Origin: Variovorax sp. OV329
GTDB taxonomy: Bacteria; Pseudomonadota; Gammaproteobacteria; Burkholderiales; Burkholderiaceae_C
Direction of reading: 5' to 3'
NCBI RefSeq assembly: GCF_900114785.1
Contig: NZ_FOUG01000004.1
Coordinates: forward strand, 124,001 to 188,000
Length of the DNA stretch: 64,000 bases
Every line of letters starts with the position of its first letter. The stretch's first letter is position 1. Positions 48,960-57,852 of this stretch are shown piece after piece. The notes beneath the pieces are model-generated. The model worked only from the letters and a program-made list of their open reading frames with translations, was not told the DNA's origin and ran no database searches. The position numbers and the translations under genes were made by a program.

Positions 48960-49523
48960 ATGGAAGCATTTTCCGTCGCCACCGGCATCGTCGCCCTGGC
49001 GGAGATGGGCGACAAGACCCAACTACTCGCACTCGTTCTTGCCTCTCGCTTTCGCGGCCGTGCCTGGTCCATCGTGGCCGGCATCTTCGTCGCGACGATC
49101 GTCAATCACGCACTGGCCGGCGCCGTCGGCAACTACATCACGCATTGGCTCGGTCCGACGGCCCTTCGCTGGATCCTGGGCGGCTCTTTCCTGGCCATGG
49201 CGGTGTGGATGATGATCCCCGACAAGCTCGACGAGGAAGACAGCCAGACGCGGGGCCACTTCGGCGTGTTCGGCACCACGGTGCTGGCCTTCTTCCTGGC
49301 CGAGATGGGCGACAAGACGCAGATCGCCACCGTGATGCTCGCCGCACGCTTCGTCAACGACTACATCTGGGTCGTGGCCGGTACCACGCTGGGCATGATG
49401 CTGGCCAATGCGCCGGTGGTCTTCCTGGGCGAGCGCATCATGCGGCGCGTGCCCATCAAGTGGGTGCATGGCGTCTCGGCCGCGATCTTCGCGGTGCTGG
49501 GCGTGCTGATGATCGTCGGCTGA
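48960..49523 (+). CDS. GDT1/TMEM165 (UPF0016) family manganese exporter
   Basis: A 187-residue membrane protein with six helices and the duplicated family motif E-x-G-D-K-T: LAEMGDKTQLLALVLASRF near residue 14 and LAEMGDKTQIATVMLAARF near residue 108. Homologues such as MneA of Vibrio export Mn2+. The manganese riboswitch in its leader fits this role. I use ATG 48960 because aggag lies just upstream; ATG 48906 in the same frame lies within hairpin structures. Confidence 0.92.
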   Translation: MEAFSVATGIVALAEMGDKTQLLALVLASRFRGRAWSIVAGIFVATIVNHALAGAVGNYITHWLGPTALRWILGGSFLAMAVWMMIPDKLDEEDSQTRGHFGVFGTTVLAFFLAEMGDKTQIATVMLAARFVNDYIWVVAGTTLGMMLANAPVVFLGERIMRRVPIKWVHGVSAAIFAVLGVLMIVG

Positions 49524-49542
49524 ACGTACGGCGGCGCGGGGC

Positions 49543-49548
49543 TATACT
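49543..49548 (+). promoter_or_regulatory. -10 element of the metX riboswitch transcript
   Basis: TATACT in the context gctatactcg, six bp before the first riboswitch stem. The -35 is weak (around 49520). It lies 20 bp after the GDT1-family stop. Confidence 0.6.
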
Positions 49549-49553
49549 CGTCC

Positions 49554-49605
49554 CGCGCCGATTTGCTCCAGCTTGCGGGCGCGTAACAAGTTCAGCTAAA
49601 GACGG
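49554..49605 (+). ncRNA. SAM-II (SAM-alpha) riboswitch
   Basis: The conserved core is nearly complete: stem half cgcgcc, then GATTT, TTGC, the returning stem half ggcgcg, GTAACAA, and the pseudoknot strand GCTAAAG at 49595-49601. This order and spacing match the compact H-type pseudoknot of SAM-II. It lies about 50 bp before metX, a methionine-synthesis gene that it typically controls. Note that SAM-II is best known in Alphaproteobacteria. Confidence 0.9.
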
Positions 49606-49613
49606 ATGCCCGC

Positions 49614-49650
49614 AACCCGGCTCGTTTTTGGCGAGGCCGGGTTTTTCTTT
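49614..49650 (+). terminator. Riboswitch-associated intrinsic terminator
   Basis: The stem aacccgg-ctcg paired with cgag-gccgggtt, then TTTTTCTTTTT, lies between the SAM-II aptamer and the metX ATG. It fits transcriptional control: with S-adenosylmethionine bound the transcript would end here. I did not find a clear antiterminator pairing, but the aptamer 3' strand is only 12 bases upstream. Confidence 0.8.
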
Positions 49651-49656
49651 TTCCAC

Positions 49657-50802
49657 ATGTCTTCCTTCGAAGTCACGCCGCAGTCGATGTTCTTCGCAGA
49701 GCCCCTGGCCCTGCGAAGCGGCACATCGATTGCCGGCTACTCGCTCGCCTACGAGACCTACGGCACGCTCAACGCCGACCGCAGCAATGCGGTGCTGGTG
49801 TGCCACGCGCTCAACGCATCGCACCACGTGGCCGGCACCTACGCGGGCCAGCCCAAGTCGCAGGGCTGGTGGGACAACATGATCGGCCCGGGCAAGCCGG
49901 TGGACACCGATCGCTTCTTCGTGATCGGCGTCAACAACCTGGGCTCCTGCTTCGGCTCCACCGGCCCGATGGACGTGAACGCGCAAACCGGGCGGGTGTG
50001 GGGCGCGGACTTTCCCGTCGTCACGGTCGAGGACTGGGTCGACGCGCAGGCGCGCCTGCTCGACGCGCTGGGCATCGACACCCTGGCCGCGGTGATGGGC
50101 GGCAGCCTGGGCGGCATGCAGGCGCTGTCGTGGACGCTGCAGTTTCCCGATCGCGTGAAGCATGCGGTGGTGGTGGCCAGCGCGCCCAACCTCACGGCAG
50201 AGAACATTGCCTTCAACGAGGTGGCGCGCCGCGCCATCGTGACCGATCCCGACTTCCACGGCGGCCACTTCTACGAGCACGGCGTGCTGCCCAAGCGGGG
50301 CCTGCGCATCGCCCGCATGATCGGCCACATCACCTACCTCAGCGACGACGTGATGAACGAGAAGTTCGGCCGCCAGTTGCGCGACGCGGCGGCGTCCGGC
50401 GCGGCGTACCGCTACTCGACACAGGAGGTCGAGTTCCAGATCGAGAGCTACCTGCGCCACCAGGGCGACAAGTTCAGCGAATACTTCGACGCCAACACCT
50501 ACCTGCTCATCACCCGCGCGCTCGACTACTTCGACCCGGCGCGCGAGCACGGCGGCAACCTGAGCGTCGCGCTGGCGCAGGCCAAGGCCAAGTTCCTTCT
50601 CGTGAGCTTCACCACCGACTGGCGCTTTTCGCCCCAGCGCAGCCGCGAGATCGTCAATGCGCTCTTGGACAACCGCTTCAGCGTGAGCTACGCCGAGATC
50701 GACGCGCCGCACGGCCACGACGCCTTCCTGCTGGACGACGTGCGCTACACCGGCGTGGTGCGTTCCTACTTCGAACGCATCGCCCTGGAGCTGGCGCCAT
50801 GA
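49657..50802 (+). CDS. metX: Homoserine O-acetyltransferase (MetX)
   Basis: A 381-residue alpha/beta-hydrolase-fold enzyme that acylates homoserine for methionine synthesis. The nucleophile elbow is [11 protein letters not shown] (Ser149), with the catalytic Asp in [10 protein letters not shown] and His in [11 protein letters not shown]. Members of this family from proteobacteria may use acetyl- or succinyl-CoA; the acyl donor is not settled by sequence here. ATG 49657 starts after the terminator; the frame open upstream overlaps the riboswitch. The stop overlaps the metW start. Confidence 0.95.
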   Translation: MSSFEVTPQSMFFAEPLALRSGTSIAGYSLAYETYGTLNADRSNAVLVCHALNASHHVAGTYAGQPKSQGWWDNMIGPGKPVDTDRFFVIGVNNLGSCFGSTGPMDVNAQTGRVWGADFPVVTVEDWVDAQARLLDALGIDTLAAVMGGSLGGMQALSWTLQFPDRVKHAVVVASAPNLTAENIAFNEVARRAIVTDPDFHGGHFYEHGVLPKRGLRIARMIGHITYLSDDVMNEKFGRQLRDAAASGAAYRYSTQEVEFQIESYLRHQGDKFSEYFDANTYLLITRALDYFDPAREHGGNLSVALAQAKAKFLLVSFTTDWRFSPQRSREIVNALLDNRFSVSYAEIDAPHGHDAFLLDDVRYTGVVRSYFERIALELAP

Positions 50803-51389
50803 GCGACGAAAGCACCCAACGCCTGATCGCGAAGCTGGTGCCGCCCGGCTCGCGCGTGCTCGACCTGGGCTGCGGCGACGGCGCCCTGCTGGACCTGCTG
50901 CAGCGCGAGCGCGGCTGCACCGGGTACGGCGTGGAGATTGCCGACGGCAACGTGCTCAAGTGCATCCGCCGCGGCGTGGACGTGATCCAGCTCAACCTGG
51001 ACGAGGGCCTGTCGCTGTTCCAGGACGCCTCCTTCGACGTGGTGCTGCAGATCGACACGCTGCAACACCTGCGCAATGCCGAGGTCATGCTGCGCGAGAC
51101 GGTGCGCGTGGGCCGCATCGGCATCGTGGCCTTTCCCAACTTCGCGCACTGGCCGAACCGCATCAGCATCGCGCGCGGCCGCATGCCCGTGACGCGACGC
51201 CTGCCCTACCAGTGGTACGACACGCCCAACATCCGCGTGGGCACCTTCAAGGACTTCGAGGTGCTCGCGCACAAGAACAGCCTGCGGGTGCTCGATGCCT
51301 TCGGCGTGCAAGGCGAGCGCGAGGTGCGCTGGCTGCCCAATGCGCGGGCGGGCACGGCGGTCTTCAAGTTCGAGCGCAACGGCACTTGA
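50799..51389 (+). CDS. metW: Methionine biosynthesis protein MetW
   Basis: A 196-residue SAM-methyltransferase-fold protein with motif [13 protein letters not shown] near residue 20 and the MetW-type [21 protein letters not shown] region. MetW is required with MetX for homoserine acylation in several proteobacteria. ATG 50799 overlaps the metX stop (ATGA), so both respond to the SAM-II riboswitch. Confidence 0.95.
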   Translation: MSDESTQRLIAKLVPPGSRVLDLGCGDGALLDLLQRERGCTGYGVEIADGNVLKCIRRGVDVIQLNLDEGLSLFQDASFDVVLQIDTLQHLRNAEVMLRETVRVGRIGIVAFPNFAHWPNRISIARGRMPVTRRLPYQWYDTPNIRVGTFKDFEVLAHKNSLRVLDAFGVQGEREVRWLPNARAGTAVFKFERNGT

Positions 51390-51407
51390 GACCCCGGCAG
51401 GCCGCGC

Positions 51408-52001
51408 ATGGCCTTCACGCTTGAACGCCCCGTCCACAGCGAGCTCCTGATCAAGAAGAGCCGCTTCATCGGTTGCGTGCAGCCGGTGGCCGGGCGAGCG
51501 CAGGCGCAGGCGGTGGTGGATGCACTGCGGGCCGCGCATCCCGGTGCCGCGCACGTGTGCTGGGCGCTCATGGCCGGCGGACAGTCCGCCGCCAACGATG
51601 ACGGCGAGCCTGGCGGCACTGCTGGCCGCCCCATGCTGGAAGTGCTGCGCCACCAGCAGCTCGAAGGCGTGCTAGCGACCGTGGTCCGCTATTTCGGCGG
51701 CGTGAAGCTGGGCGCCGGCGGCCTGGTTCGCGCCTACACCGACGCCGTGGCGCAGGCGCTGGTCGACGCGCCCCTTCAGCAGGTCGTCGCGCGCGCCGAG
51801 TTGCGCTGCGCCGTGCCGTATGACGCGGAAGGCATCGTGCGCCGCGAACTCGCCGCCGCGTCCGCGACGCTCGATGAGGTGCGGCATGAATCTCTGGTGC
51901 ACTTCGTGTTTGGCTTGGCGGCAGATCGGGTGTCCGAATTGAAGCGCCGGATCCAGGACGCGACGCAAGGCCGCGTCGTGTGGCAGGAAGTACGCAATTG
52001 A
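51408..52001 (+). CDS. YigZ/IMPACT family protein
   Basis: A 197-residue protein with the IMPACT N-terminal pattern KKSRFIGCVQPV, AAHVCWALMAGG..NDDGEPGGTAGRPML and VRYFGGVKLGAGGLVRAY, plus a C-terminal UPF0029-type domain. E. coli YigZ is structurally known; its role is unclear. It starts 19 bp after metW, so read-through from that operon is possible. Confidence 0.93.
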   Translation: MAFTLERPVHSELLIKKSRFIGCVQPVAGRAQAQAVVDALRAAHPGAAHVCWALMAGGQSAANDDGEPGGTAGRPMLEVLRHQQLEGVLATVVRYFGGVKLGAGGLVRAYTDAVAQALVDAPLQQVVARAELRCAVPYDAEGIVRRELAAASATLDEVRHESLVHFVFGLAADRVSELKRRIQDATQGRVVWQEVRN

Positions 52002-52136
52002 TGCTTTCTTCTAGCCGTATTCAGATGAAAGTATGCGAAGTGAGCGAGCCCAGCCTTATTTGGTTACGTCTCTTGCGTAATGAAGTCGGACCCGGCACGC
52101 ATGCGCTCCTACCATGCCCGTTTTCAGGAGTTCACA

Positions 52137-52694
52137 TTGGCATCTCAGTCACCCTTCTTCGGTAAGCGCGATCGCGAACCCGAATCGCTCACCTCCCGTC
52201 CCGCACCGTTGATGGGCGCCGGTACCAATCTCTCCGGATCGCCTGTCAGCAACCCCGCCACCACCACGTCCGTGCCTCCTTCGGTCGCCAACACTGCGGC
52301 GAACGCAGCCAAGGAAAGCGGCGCCAAGCTGACCGTCGGTCCCAACATCAAGCTCAAGGGCGTCGAGATCACCGATTGCGACACCCTGGTGGTCGAAGGC
52401 CTGGTCGAGGCCACCATGGATTCGCGCGTGATGCAGATTGCCGAAACCGGCGCCTTCAAGGGCTCGGCGGGCATCGACATCGCCGAGATCCGCGGCGTCT
52501 TCGACGGCAGCCTGACCGTTCGCGAGAAGCTCGTGATCCACGCCACCGGCAAGGTCAGCGGCAAGATCCGCTACGGCAAGCTGGTGATCGAGGAAGGCGG
52601 CCAGTTGTCCGGCGAAGTCAGCGTCGGCACTTCCGGCGAAAAGCCGGCTGCCAAGCCGGCCGCCACGAGTACGCCGCTGCAAGCGGCGGCCTGA
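52137..52694 (+). CDS. Bactofilin (polymer-forming cytoskeletal protein)
   Basis: A 185-residue bactofilin with the beta-helical core VGPNIKLKGVEITDCDTLVVEGLVEATMDSR and repeated GxLxVxEK-type turns (LTVREKLVIHATGKVSGKIRYGKLVIEEGGQLSGEV). Bactofilins form filaments that position envelope enzymes. The best start is TTG 52137 (LASQSPFFGK), with caggag nine bases upstream; an ATG at 52080 in frame lacks a ribosome site. A strong terminator follows, inside the facing gene. Confidence 0.88.
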   Translation: MASQSPFFGKRDREPESLTSRPAPLMGAGTNLSGSPVSNPATTTSVPPSVANTAANAAKESGAKLTVGPNIKLKGVEITDCDTLVVEGLVEATMDSRVMQIAETGAFKGSAGIDIAEIRGVFDGSLTVREKLVIHATGKVSGKIRYGKLVIEEGGQLSGEVSVGTSGEKPAAKPAATSTPLQAAA

Positions 52695-52715
52695 GCGCGC
52701 CAGGCGCTTTGAGTT

Positions 52716-53489
52716 TCAGTCGGGCGCCGGCGACCAGCCGAGCCGCTCGAGCAAGGCACCGGCGGCTGCCGGTGCCTTTTCTTTTGCCCCGTTGATGAAA
52801 AAGACGAAGGTGTCGCGCTTGGCGGCCCAGGTCTTGGCGCGCTTCGTCCATTCGTCCAGCGACTTGGACGGGTAGCCCGTGGCCTCGTCGGCCTGCGCCA
52901 TCATCAGCCGCGCATAGGCCACCGGGCCGTCGGGCTCCTCGAAAGACGGGTACTTGTCGGAATCGGTGAAGACGGTGGACACGCCGTGCTTCTTCGCCAT
53001 CGCCTGGTATTCGGGCACGACGAAGCTCGGATGCCGCACGTCCATCACGTGGCGCAGCACATGGCTGCCCTCCTTCTTGGGCAGCAACTCGAGGAAGGCC
53101 TCGAAGTCCTCCGGCTCGAACTTCTTGGTGGGCATGAACTGCCAGACGATGGGGCCCAGGCGGTCGCCCATTTCCGTTGGGCCGCTGTCGATGAAGCGCT
53201 TGATCGAATCGCCGGCCGTGGCCAGCAGCTTGCGGTTGGTGGCAAAGCGCGTGGCCTTCATCGAGAACACGAAGCCCTCGGGCGCCTCGCCCGCCCACTT
53301 GCGGAAGTGCTCGGGCTTGAAGCCGCTGTAGTAGGTGCCGTTGATCTCGATGGCCGTCAGGTGCCGGGCGGCGTAGGCCAGCTCGCGCGCATGCGCCAGG
53401 CCCTTGGGATAGAAGTTGTCGCGCCAGGGCTCGAAGGTCCAGCCGCCCACGCCGACGTGAATGCCGTTCTTGCTGCTCACGAGATGCAC
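52716..53489 (-). CDS. DUF72 family protein (YecE-like)
   Basis: A 257-residue protein of the DUF72/YecE family, a TIM-barrel-like fold: VGVGGWTFEPWRDNFYPKG, EINGTYYSGFKP, and AVRHPSF-type DVRHPSFVV are typical. The function is unknown. Its C-terminal Ala-rich stretch (EKAPAAAGALL) coincides with the antisense terminator of the bactofilin gene. It diverges from the M20 peptidase gene. Confidence 0.9.
   Translation of the reverse strand: MHLVSSKNGIHVGVGGWTFEPWRDNFYPKGLAHARELAYAARHLTAIEINGTYYSGFKPEHFRKWAGEAPEGFVFSMKATRFATNRKLLATAGDSIKRFIDSGPTEMGDRLGPIVWQFMPTKKFEPEDFEAFLELLPKKEGSHVLRHVMDVRHPSFVVPEYQAMAKKHGVSTVFTDSDKYPSFEEPDGPVAYARLMMAQADEATGYPSKSLDEWTKRAKTWAAKRDTFVFFINGAKEKAPAAAGALLERLGWSPAPD
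52753..52785 (+). terminator. Bactofilin terminator embedded in the antisense DUF72 gene
   Basis: An 11-bp perfect stem aaggcaccggc/gccggtgcctt with a 4-base loop is followed by TTCTTTTG. It is read on the plus strand after the bactofilin gene and lies within the last 25 codons of the opposing DUF72 gene, where the protein has a flexible Ala-rich segment. Confidence 0.85.
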
Positions 53490-53575
53490 CTTTGCTCGAG
53501 TTTCGCGCGCACTCTACGCGCGCTGCGCGGCAGGCGCAAAATGTTCGCTTTGACGCCTTTCCCGGAGAACCCACG

Positions 53576-55099
53576 ATGAACGCCCCCCTGCACCGCGAAA
53601 TCGGCCGCGACGCGCCGGCCGCCTTCCTCGACGCCGAACGTGCCCTGTCCGATGTCACCCGCCAATGGGACGGCGACATCGTGCGCCAGCTCACCGACTA
53701 CATCGCCATCCCGGCCAAGTCGCCCGGCTTCGACAAGGAATGGGCCGCCAACGGCTACCTGGAGACGGTGCTGCGCAATGCGGCCACCTGGGTCGAGGCG
53801 CAGAAGGTGGAGGGCCTCAAGCTGGAGGTCGTGCGCCTGCCCGGCCGCACCCCGGTGCTCTTCTTCGAGGTACCGGCAACGGGTACCGACATGAAGGAAA
53901 CCGTGCTGATGTACGGCCACCTGGACAAGCAGCCCGAATTCACCGGCTGGCGCAACGACCTGGGCCCCTGGACGCCCAAGTACGAGAACGGCCTGCTCTA
54001 CGGCCGCGGCGGCGCGGACGACGGCTACGCGGTCTACGCCAGCACGGCGGCCATCCAGGCGCTGAAGGCGCAAGGTGCGTCGCATCCGCGCATCGTGGGC
54101 ATCGTCGAGACCTGCGAGGAATCGGGCTCCTACGACCTGCTGCCCTATGTCGACGCCCTGCGCGAACGCCTGGGCGACGTCGGCCTGGTGATCTGCCTGG
54201 ATTCAGGCGCAGGCAACTACGAGCAGCTGTGGCTCACCACCTCGCTGCGCGGCATGGCCAGCGGCACGCTGAAGGTCGAGGTGCTGACCGAGGGCGTGCA
54301 TTCGGGCGACGCCTCGGGCCTGGTGCCCTCGAGCTTCCGCATCATGCGCCAGGTACTCGACCGCCTCGAAGACAGCAAGACCGGCCGCCTGCTGCCCGAG
54401 AGCTTCCATTGCGAGGTGCCGGCCGAGCGCGTCGCGCAGGCCCGGGCCACGGCCGCCATCCTGGGCGAGGAGGTCTACAAGCGCTTCCCCTGGGCCCACT
54501 ACGACTGCGGCGGTTCCACCAGCTTCGCGTTGCCCGTGACCACCGAGCCGGTCGAGGCCCTGCTCAATCGCACCTGGAAGCCCACGCTGAGCGTGACCGG
54601 CGCCGAGGGCTTCCCGGCGCTGAAGGACGCGGGCAACGTGCTGCGCCCCTACACCGCCTTCAAGCTCTCGCTGCGCCTGCCGCCCCTGGTGGATGCGGGC
54701 AGCGCGGTGCAGGAACTCAAGACCCTGCTGGAAGACAACGCGCCCTACCAGGCCCGTGTCACCTTCGACTCCAACGGCGGCGCCACGGGCTGGAACGCGC
54801 CCACCACCGCGCCGTGGTTCGAGCGCGCGCTCAATGCCGCTTCGCAGGCCCACTTCGGCGCGCCTTGCGGCTACATCGGCCAGGGCGGCACCATCCCGCT
54901 CATGAACATGCTCAGCCAGGGCTTTCCCAAGGCGCAGATGATGGTCTGCGGCGTGCTGGGCCCCAAGAGCAACGCGCACGGCCCGAACGAGTTCCTGCAC
55001 GTGCCGTATGCCAAGAAGCTCACCGCCGCGGTGGCCGAGGTGATCGCCGCCTTGCCGGTGGCGCACGCTGCCGAGCAACAGCAAGCCGCCGCCGCGTGA
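53576..55099 (+). CDS. M20-family metallopeptidase
   Basis: A 507-residue di-zinc peptidase/deacylase. The first metal-binding His is in LMYGHLDKQPEF, followed by YGRGGADDGYA (bridging Asp) and the catalytic ETCEESGS, then a lid domain and a C-terminal His. It resembles dipeptidase-like M20 members; the substrate is unknown. I use ATG 53576 (MNAPLHRE) after ccggag; the longer frame from 53492 is not family-like. The stop overlaps the GTG of the next gene. Confidence 0.9.
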   Translation: MNAPLHREIGRDAPAAFLDAERALSDVTRQWDGDIVRQLTDYIAIPAKSPGFDKEWAANGYLETVLRNAATWVEAQKVEGLKLEVVRLPGRTPVLFFEVPATGTDMKETVLMYGHLDKQPEFTGWRNDLGPWTPKYENGLLYGRGGADDGYAVYASTAAIQALKAQGASHPRIVGIVETCEESGSYDLLPYVDALRERLGDVGLVICLDSGAGNYEQLWLTTSLRGMASGTLKVEVLTEGVHSGDASGLVPSSFRIMRQVLDRLEDSKTGRLLPESFHCEVPAERVAQARATAAILGEEVYKRFPWAHYDCGGSTSFALPVTTEPVEALLNRTWKPTLSVTGAEGFPALKDAGNVLRPYTAFKLSLRLPPLVDAGSAVQELKTLLEDNAPYQARVTFDSNGGATGWNAPTTAPWFERALNAASQAHFGAPCGYIGQGGTIPLMNMLSQGFPKAQMMVCGVLGPKSNAHGPNEFLHVPYAKKLTAAVAEVIAALPVAHAAEQQQAAAA

Positions 55100-55962
55100 G
55101 TGCGGGCACCAGCCGGACGCTGCGCAGCGCCGGCGGCGAGACGCTGGCCCTTCGCGAATGGTTGGCGACGCCCGCTTCGCCGCGGGGCGTGGTGCACATC
55201 ACCCACGGCCTGGGCGAGCACGCGGGCCGCTATGCGCACGTGGCGCACAGGCTCAATGCGCTGGGCTTCGCGGTGCGTGCGCACGACCACTTCGGACACG
55301 GGCAGTCCAGCGGCGCGCGCGGCGGATTGCCGCACGGCCTGCGGCTGAACGAGGACCTGGCGCTGGTGGTCGACGACGCGCGCGCCGCCTTCCCGGGCCT
55401 GCCGCTGGTGCTCCTGGGGCACAGCATGGGCGGCCTGGTGGCGGCCAGCTTCGTCGCACGCGGCGTGCGGCCGGTGGACGCGCTGGTGCTCTCATCGCCG
55501 GCCCTGTCACCCACGCTGAGCGCGGCGCAGAAGGGGCTGATTGCGGTGCTCTCTCGTGTCGCGCCCGGCCTGCGCATGGGCAACGGCCTTGACGCGCAGG
55601 ATCTCTCGCATGACCCCGCAGTGGCCACTGCCTACACCGGCGATCCGCTCAACCATGACCGCATCGGCGCGCGACTGGCGCGCTACCTCGCCGACGAAGG
55701 TGCGCAGGTGATGGCGATGGCGCCGCGCTGGCCGGTGCCCACGCTGCTTCTTTATGCGGGGGCCGACCGGCTGGTGCGCCCCGAGGGCAGCCGCGCCTTC
55801 GCAGCGGCCTCGGCCTCGAGCGGGCAGGTGCAGGCCGTGGCCTTCGAGCGGCATTTCCACGAGATCTTCAACGAGCTGGATGCACAACCGGTGTTCGAGG
55901 CGCTGGAGCGCTGGCTGGGCGAGCGCTTCGGCCTCGGCGGCGACGCGGCTGCCCGCGCCTGA
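55096..55962 (+). CDS. Alpha/beta hydrolase (monoacylglycerol-lipase-like)
   Basis: A 288-residue alpha/beta hydrolase. The oxyanion-hole region reads HGLGEHAGRY, the nucleophile elbow GHSMGG (Ser near residue 115), and the catalytic His is in FERHFHEIFNE. The pattern is that of the monoacylglycerol lipase/lysophospholipase group. Start GTG 55096 overlaps the peptidase stop (GTGA), so the two enzymes are co-translated. Confidence 0.88.
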   Translation: MSAGTSRTLRSAGGETLALREWLATPASPRGVVHITHGLGEHAGRYAHVAHRLNALGFAVRAHDHFGHGQSSGARGGLPHGLRLNEDLALVVDDARAAFPGLPLVLLGHSMGGLVAASFVARGVRPVDALVLSSPALSPTLSAAQKGLIAVLSRVAPGLRMGNGLDAQDLSHDPAVATAYTGDPLNHDRIGARLARYLADEGAQVMAMAPRWPVPTLLLYAGADRLVRPEGSRAFAAASASSGQVQAVAFERHFHEIFNELDAQPVFEALERWLGERFGLGGDAAARA

Positions 55963-55990
55963 GGCCAGCCGGCCGGGGCAAGTTGCCGGG

Positions 55991-57163
55991 TCAGGCGACC
56001 TTCGGTGCCAGCCGTTGCACGCGTGCCAGCCACAGCAGGCCCGCTGCGGTCAGCGCCACCGGCAGGAGCGAGCCCAGGTTGAGCCATTGCCAGCCCTGGG
56101 TCGTGACCAGCACCCCCGAGGCGAGCGAGCTCACAGCCAGCGTGGCGAAGATGCAGAAGTTGAGCGCACCCTGCGCCCGGTCGCGCTCCTGCGCGGTGTA
56201 GGCGGTGAGCGAGAGCGTGGTGCTGCCGGTGAAAAGGAAGTTCCAGCCCACGCCCAGGAGGAAGAGCCCGGCCAGGAAGTGGTGCAACTCCACGCCCGAC
56301 AGCGCCACCAGGATGCAGCCGAGGTTCAGCAAGAGCCCTGCGGCCATCACCGGCAACGCGCCAAAGCGCCGGATCAGGTGCCCGGTGAAGAAGCCCGGCG
56401 CGAACATGCCGATGACATGCCATTCCAGCACCCACGCCACATCCTCGAAGGGAAAGCTGCACACCTGCATGGCCAGTGGCGTCGCCGCCATCAGCAGGTT
56501 CATCACGCCGAATCCCAGTGCGCCCGCCATCGCAGCGAAGATGAAGACCGGCTGCCGCATGATTTCCGACAGCGGGCGGCCGCCCTGTCCCGCCTGCGCG
56601 GAAGGTGGCGGGGGAAAACGGATGAACTGCATCAGCACGGCCGACAGCACCGCAACGGCAGCGAGCGCCACGTAGGCGCCCGCGAAAGGCGCGGCCAGCC
56701 ACTGTCGTGTGAGCGATGCGAGGTTCGGGCCGGCCACCGCGCCGATGAGGCCACCGGCCATCACCAGCGAGACCGCCTTCTCGCGCCACGAGGGCGCCGC
56801 CAGCTCGGCCGCGGCAAAGCGGTAGAGCGTGGCGTTGGCGTTGTAGTAGCCCGCCACCACCGTGGCGGCGCACAGCAGCCAGAAGGCGTGCATCAGCACC
56901 GCGGCGGCGCAGGCCAGGGCGGAGACGAAAGCCACCGCCAGCCCGACCTGGAAGGAAACGCGCCGGCCGAAGCGCCGCTGCGTGCGCGCCACCAGGCCAG
57001 TGGACAGCGCGCCGCCCACCACGTAGGCCATCACCGGAAAAGTCGCCATCCAGTGCTGCGGCGCCAGCGAGAGGCCCACCAGCCCGTTGATTGCCATGAA
57101 GGCGACGTTGTTCGTGAGAACCAGGCCCTGGCAAGCCGTCAGCAGCAGCAGGTGGCGATTCAT
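55991..57163 (-). CDS. MFS transporter
   Basis: A 390-residue inner-membrane transporter of the major facilitator superfamily with twelve helices. The loop 2-3 motif reads GLVARTQRRFGRRVSF, close to GxxxDRxGRR. The substrate is unknown; the arrangement is drug-efflux-like. It converges with the alpha/beta hydrolase gene and is followed downstream by nothing on its own strand until 55990. Confidence 0.85.
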   Translation of the reverse strand: MNRHLLLLTACQGLVLTNNVAFMAINGLVGLSLAPQHWMATFPVMAYVVGGALSTGLVARTQRRFGRRVSFQVGLAVAFVSALACAAAVLMHAFWLLCAATVVAGYYNANATLYRFAAAELAAPSWREKAVSLVMAGGLIGAVAGPNLASLTRQWLAAPFAGAYVALAAVAVLSAVLMQFIRFPPPPSAQAGQGGRPLSEIMRQPVFIFAAMAGALGFGVMNLLMAATPLAMQVCSFPFEDVAWVLEWHVIGMFAPGFFTGHLIRRFGALPVMAAGLLLNLGCILVALSGVELHHFLAGLFLLGVGWNFLFTGSTTLSLTAYTAQERDRAQGALNFCIFATLAVSSLASGVLVTTQGWQWLNLGSLLPVALTAAGLLWLARVQRLAPKVA

Positions 57164-57197
57164 GCGGTGCTTCGGCGCCTCTCGCTTCGTGGCCGGA

Positions 57198-57737
57198 TCA
57201 GCCGCGCAGCAGGCTGCTCAGCGACGCCATCAGGTCCTGCTGGTTGCCTACGCCCTGCTCCGGCACCTTGCCCTGCGGCGTGAGCTGGTTGATCAGCAGC
57301 GGCAGCACGCTGGCCAGCAGCGGCAGCAGGGTCTGCGCGTTGATGCCCAGCTTGGAAGCCATGCCGGCGATCGCATCGCTGCCCAGCGCGCCCTGCACCT
57401 GGTCCGGCGAGACCTGCTGGTTCTGCCCGGTGCCGACCCAGGAGCCGACCGCGTCGCCCATGCCCGCCTGCTCGAACTTGGAGACCAGGCCGCCCAGGCC
57501 ACCCATCTGGCCGTCGTTGGCCAGCAGGCCGCCCAGGACGTCGGCCAGGCCGCCGCCTCCCGCTGCACCGCCAGCGGCGCCGGCGTTGCCGGCGTTGCCG
57601 CCTCCCAGCAGCGCATCGAGCCCACCCATGCCGGCCAGTGCGCTGAGGCCCTCCAGGCCGCCTGCGCCGCCGCCCGGCTGTTGCTGCGCCTGCGCGCCAC
57701 CCATGACCTGACCAAGAACCGAATCCAGCAATCCCAT
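57198..57737 (-). CDS. YidB-like (DUF937) protein
   Basis: A 179-residue protein of the YidB/DUF937 family: MGLLDSVLGQVMGG, GGLGGLVSKFEQAGMGDAVGSWV, NQQVSPDQVQGALGSDAIAGMASKLG. The middle is a Gly/Ala-rich low-complexity region. Function unknown. ATG 57737 follows gaggagcac; the frame opens earlier but not as a family match. Confidence 0.9.
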   Translation of the reverse strand: MGLLDSVLGQVMGGAQAQQQPGGGAGGLEGLSALAGMGGLDALLGGGNAGNAGAAGGAAGGGGLADVLGGLLANDGQMGGLGGLVSKFEQAGMGDAVGSWVGTGQNQQVSPDQVQGALGSDAIAGMASKLGINAQTLLPLLASVLPLLINQLTPQGKVPEQGVGNQQDLMASLSSLLRG

Positions 57738-57852
57738 GATGTGCTCCTCGAAGTTGAGCTGACCGAGGCGGGCATTGTGCAGGAGCTTCGGCGAAACGAG
57801 GGTGAACAAAGGATTCGGCACGCCATGCGCGGCGGGCCTGCCCGAACCGGAA

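Noticed and set aside
49606..49656. Upstream in-frame extension of metX
   Set aside because: It would encode through the riboswitch terminator. MetX proteins start like the ATG at 49657.
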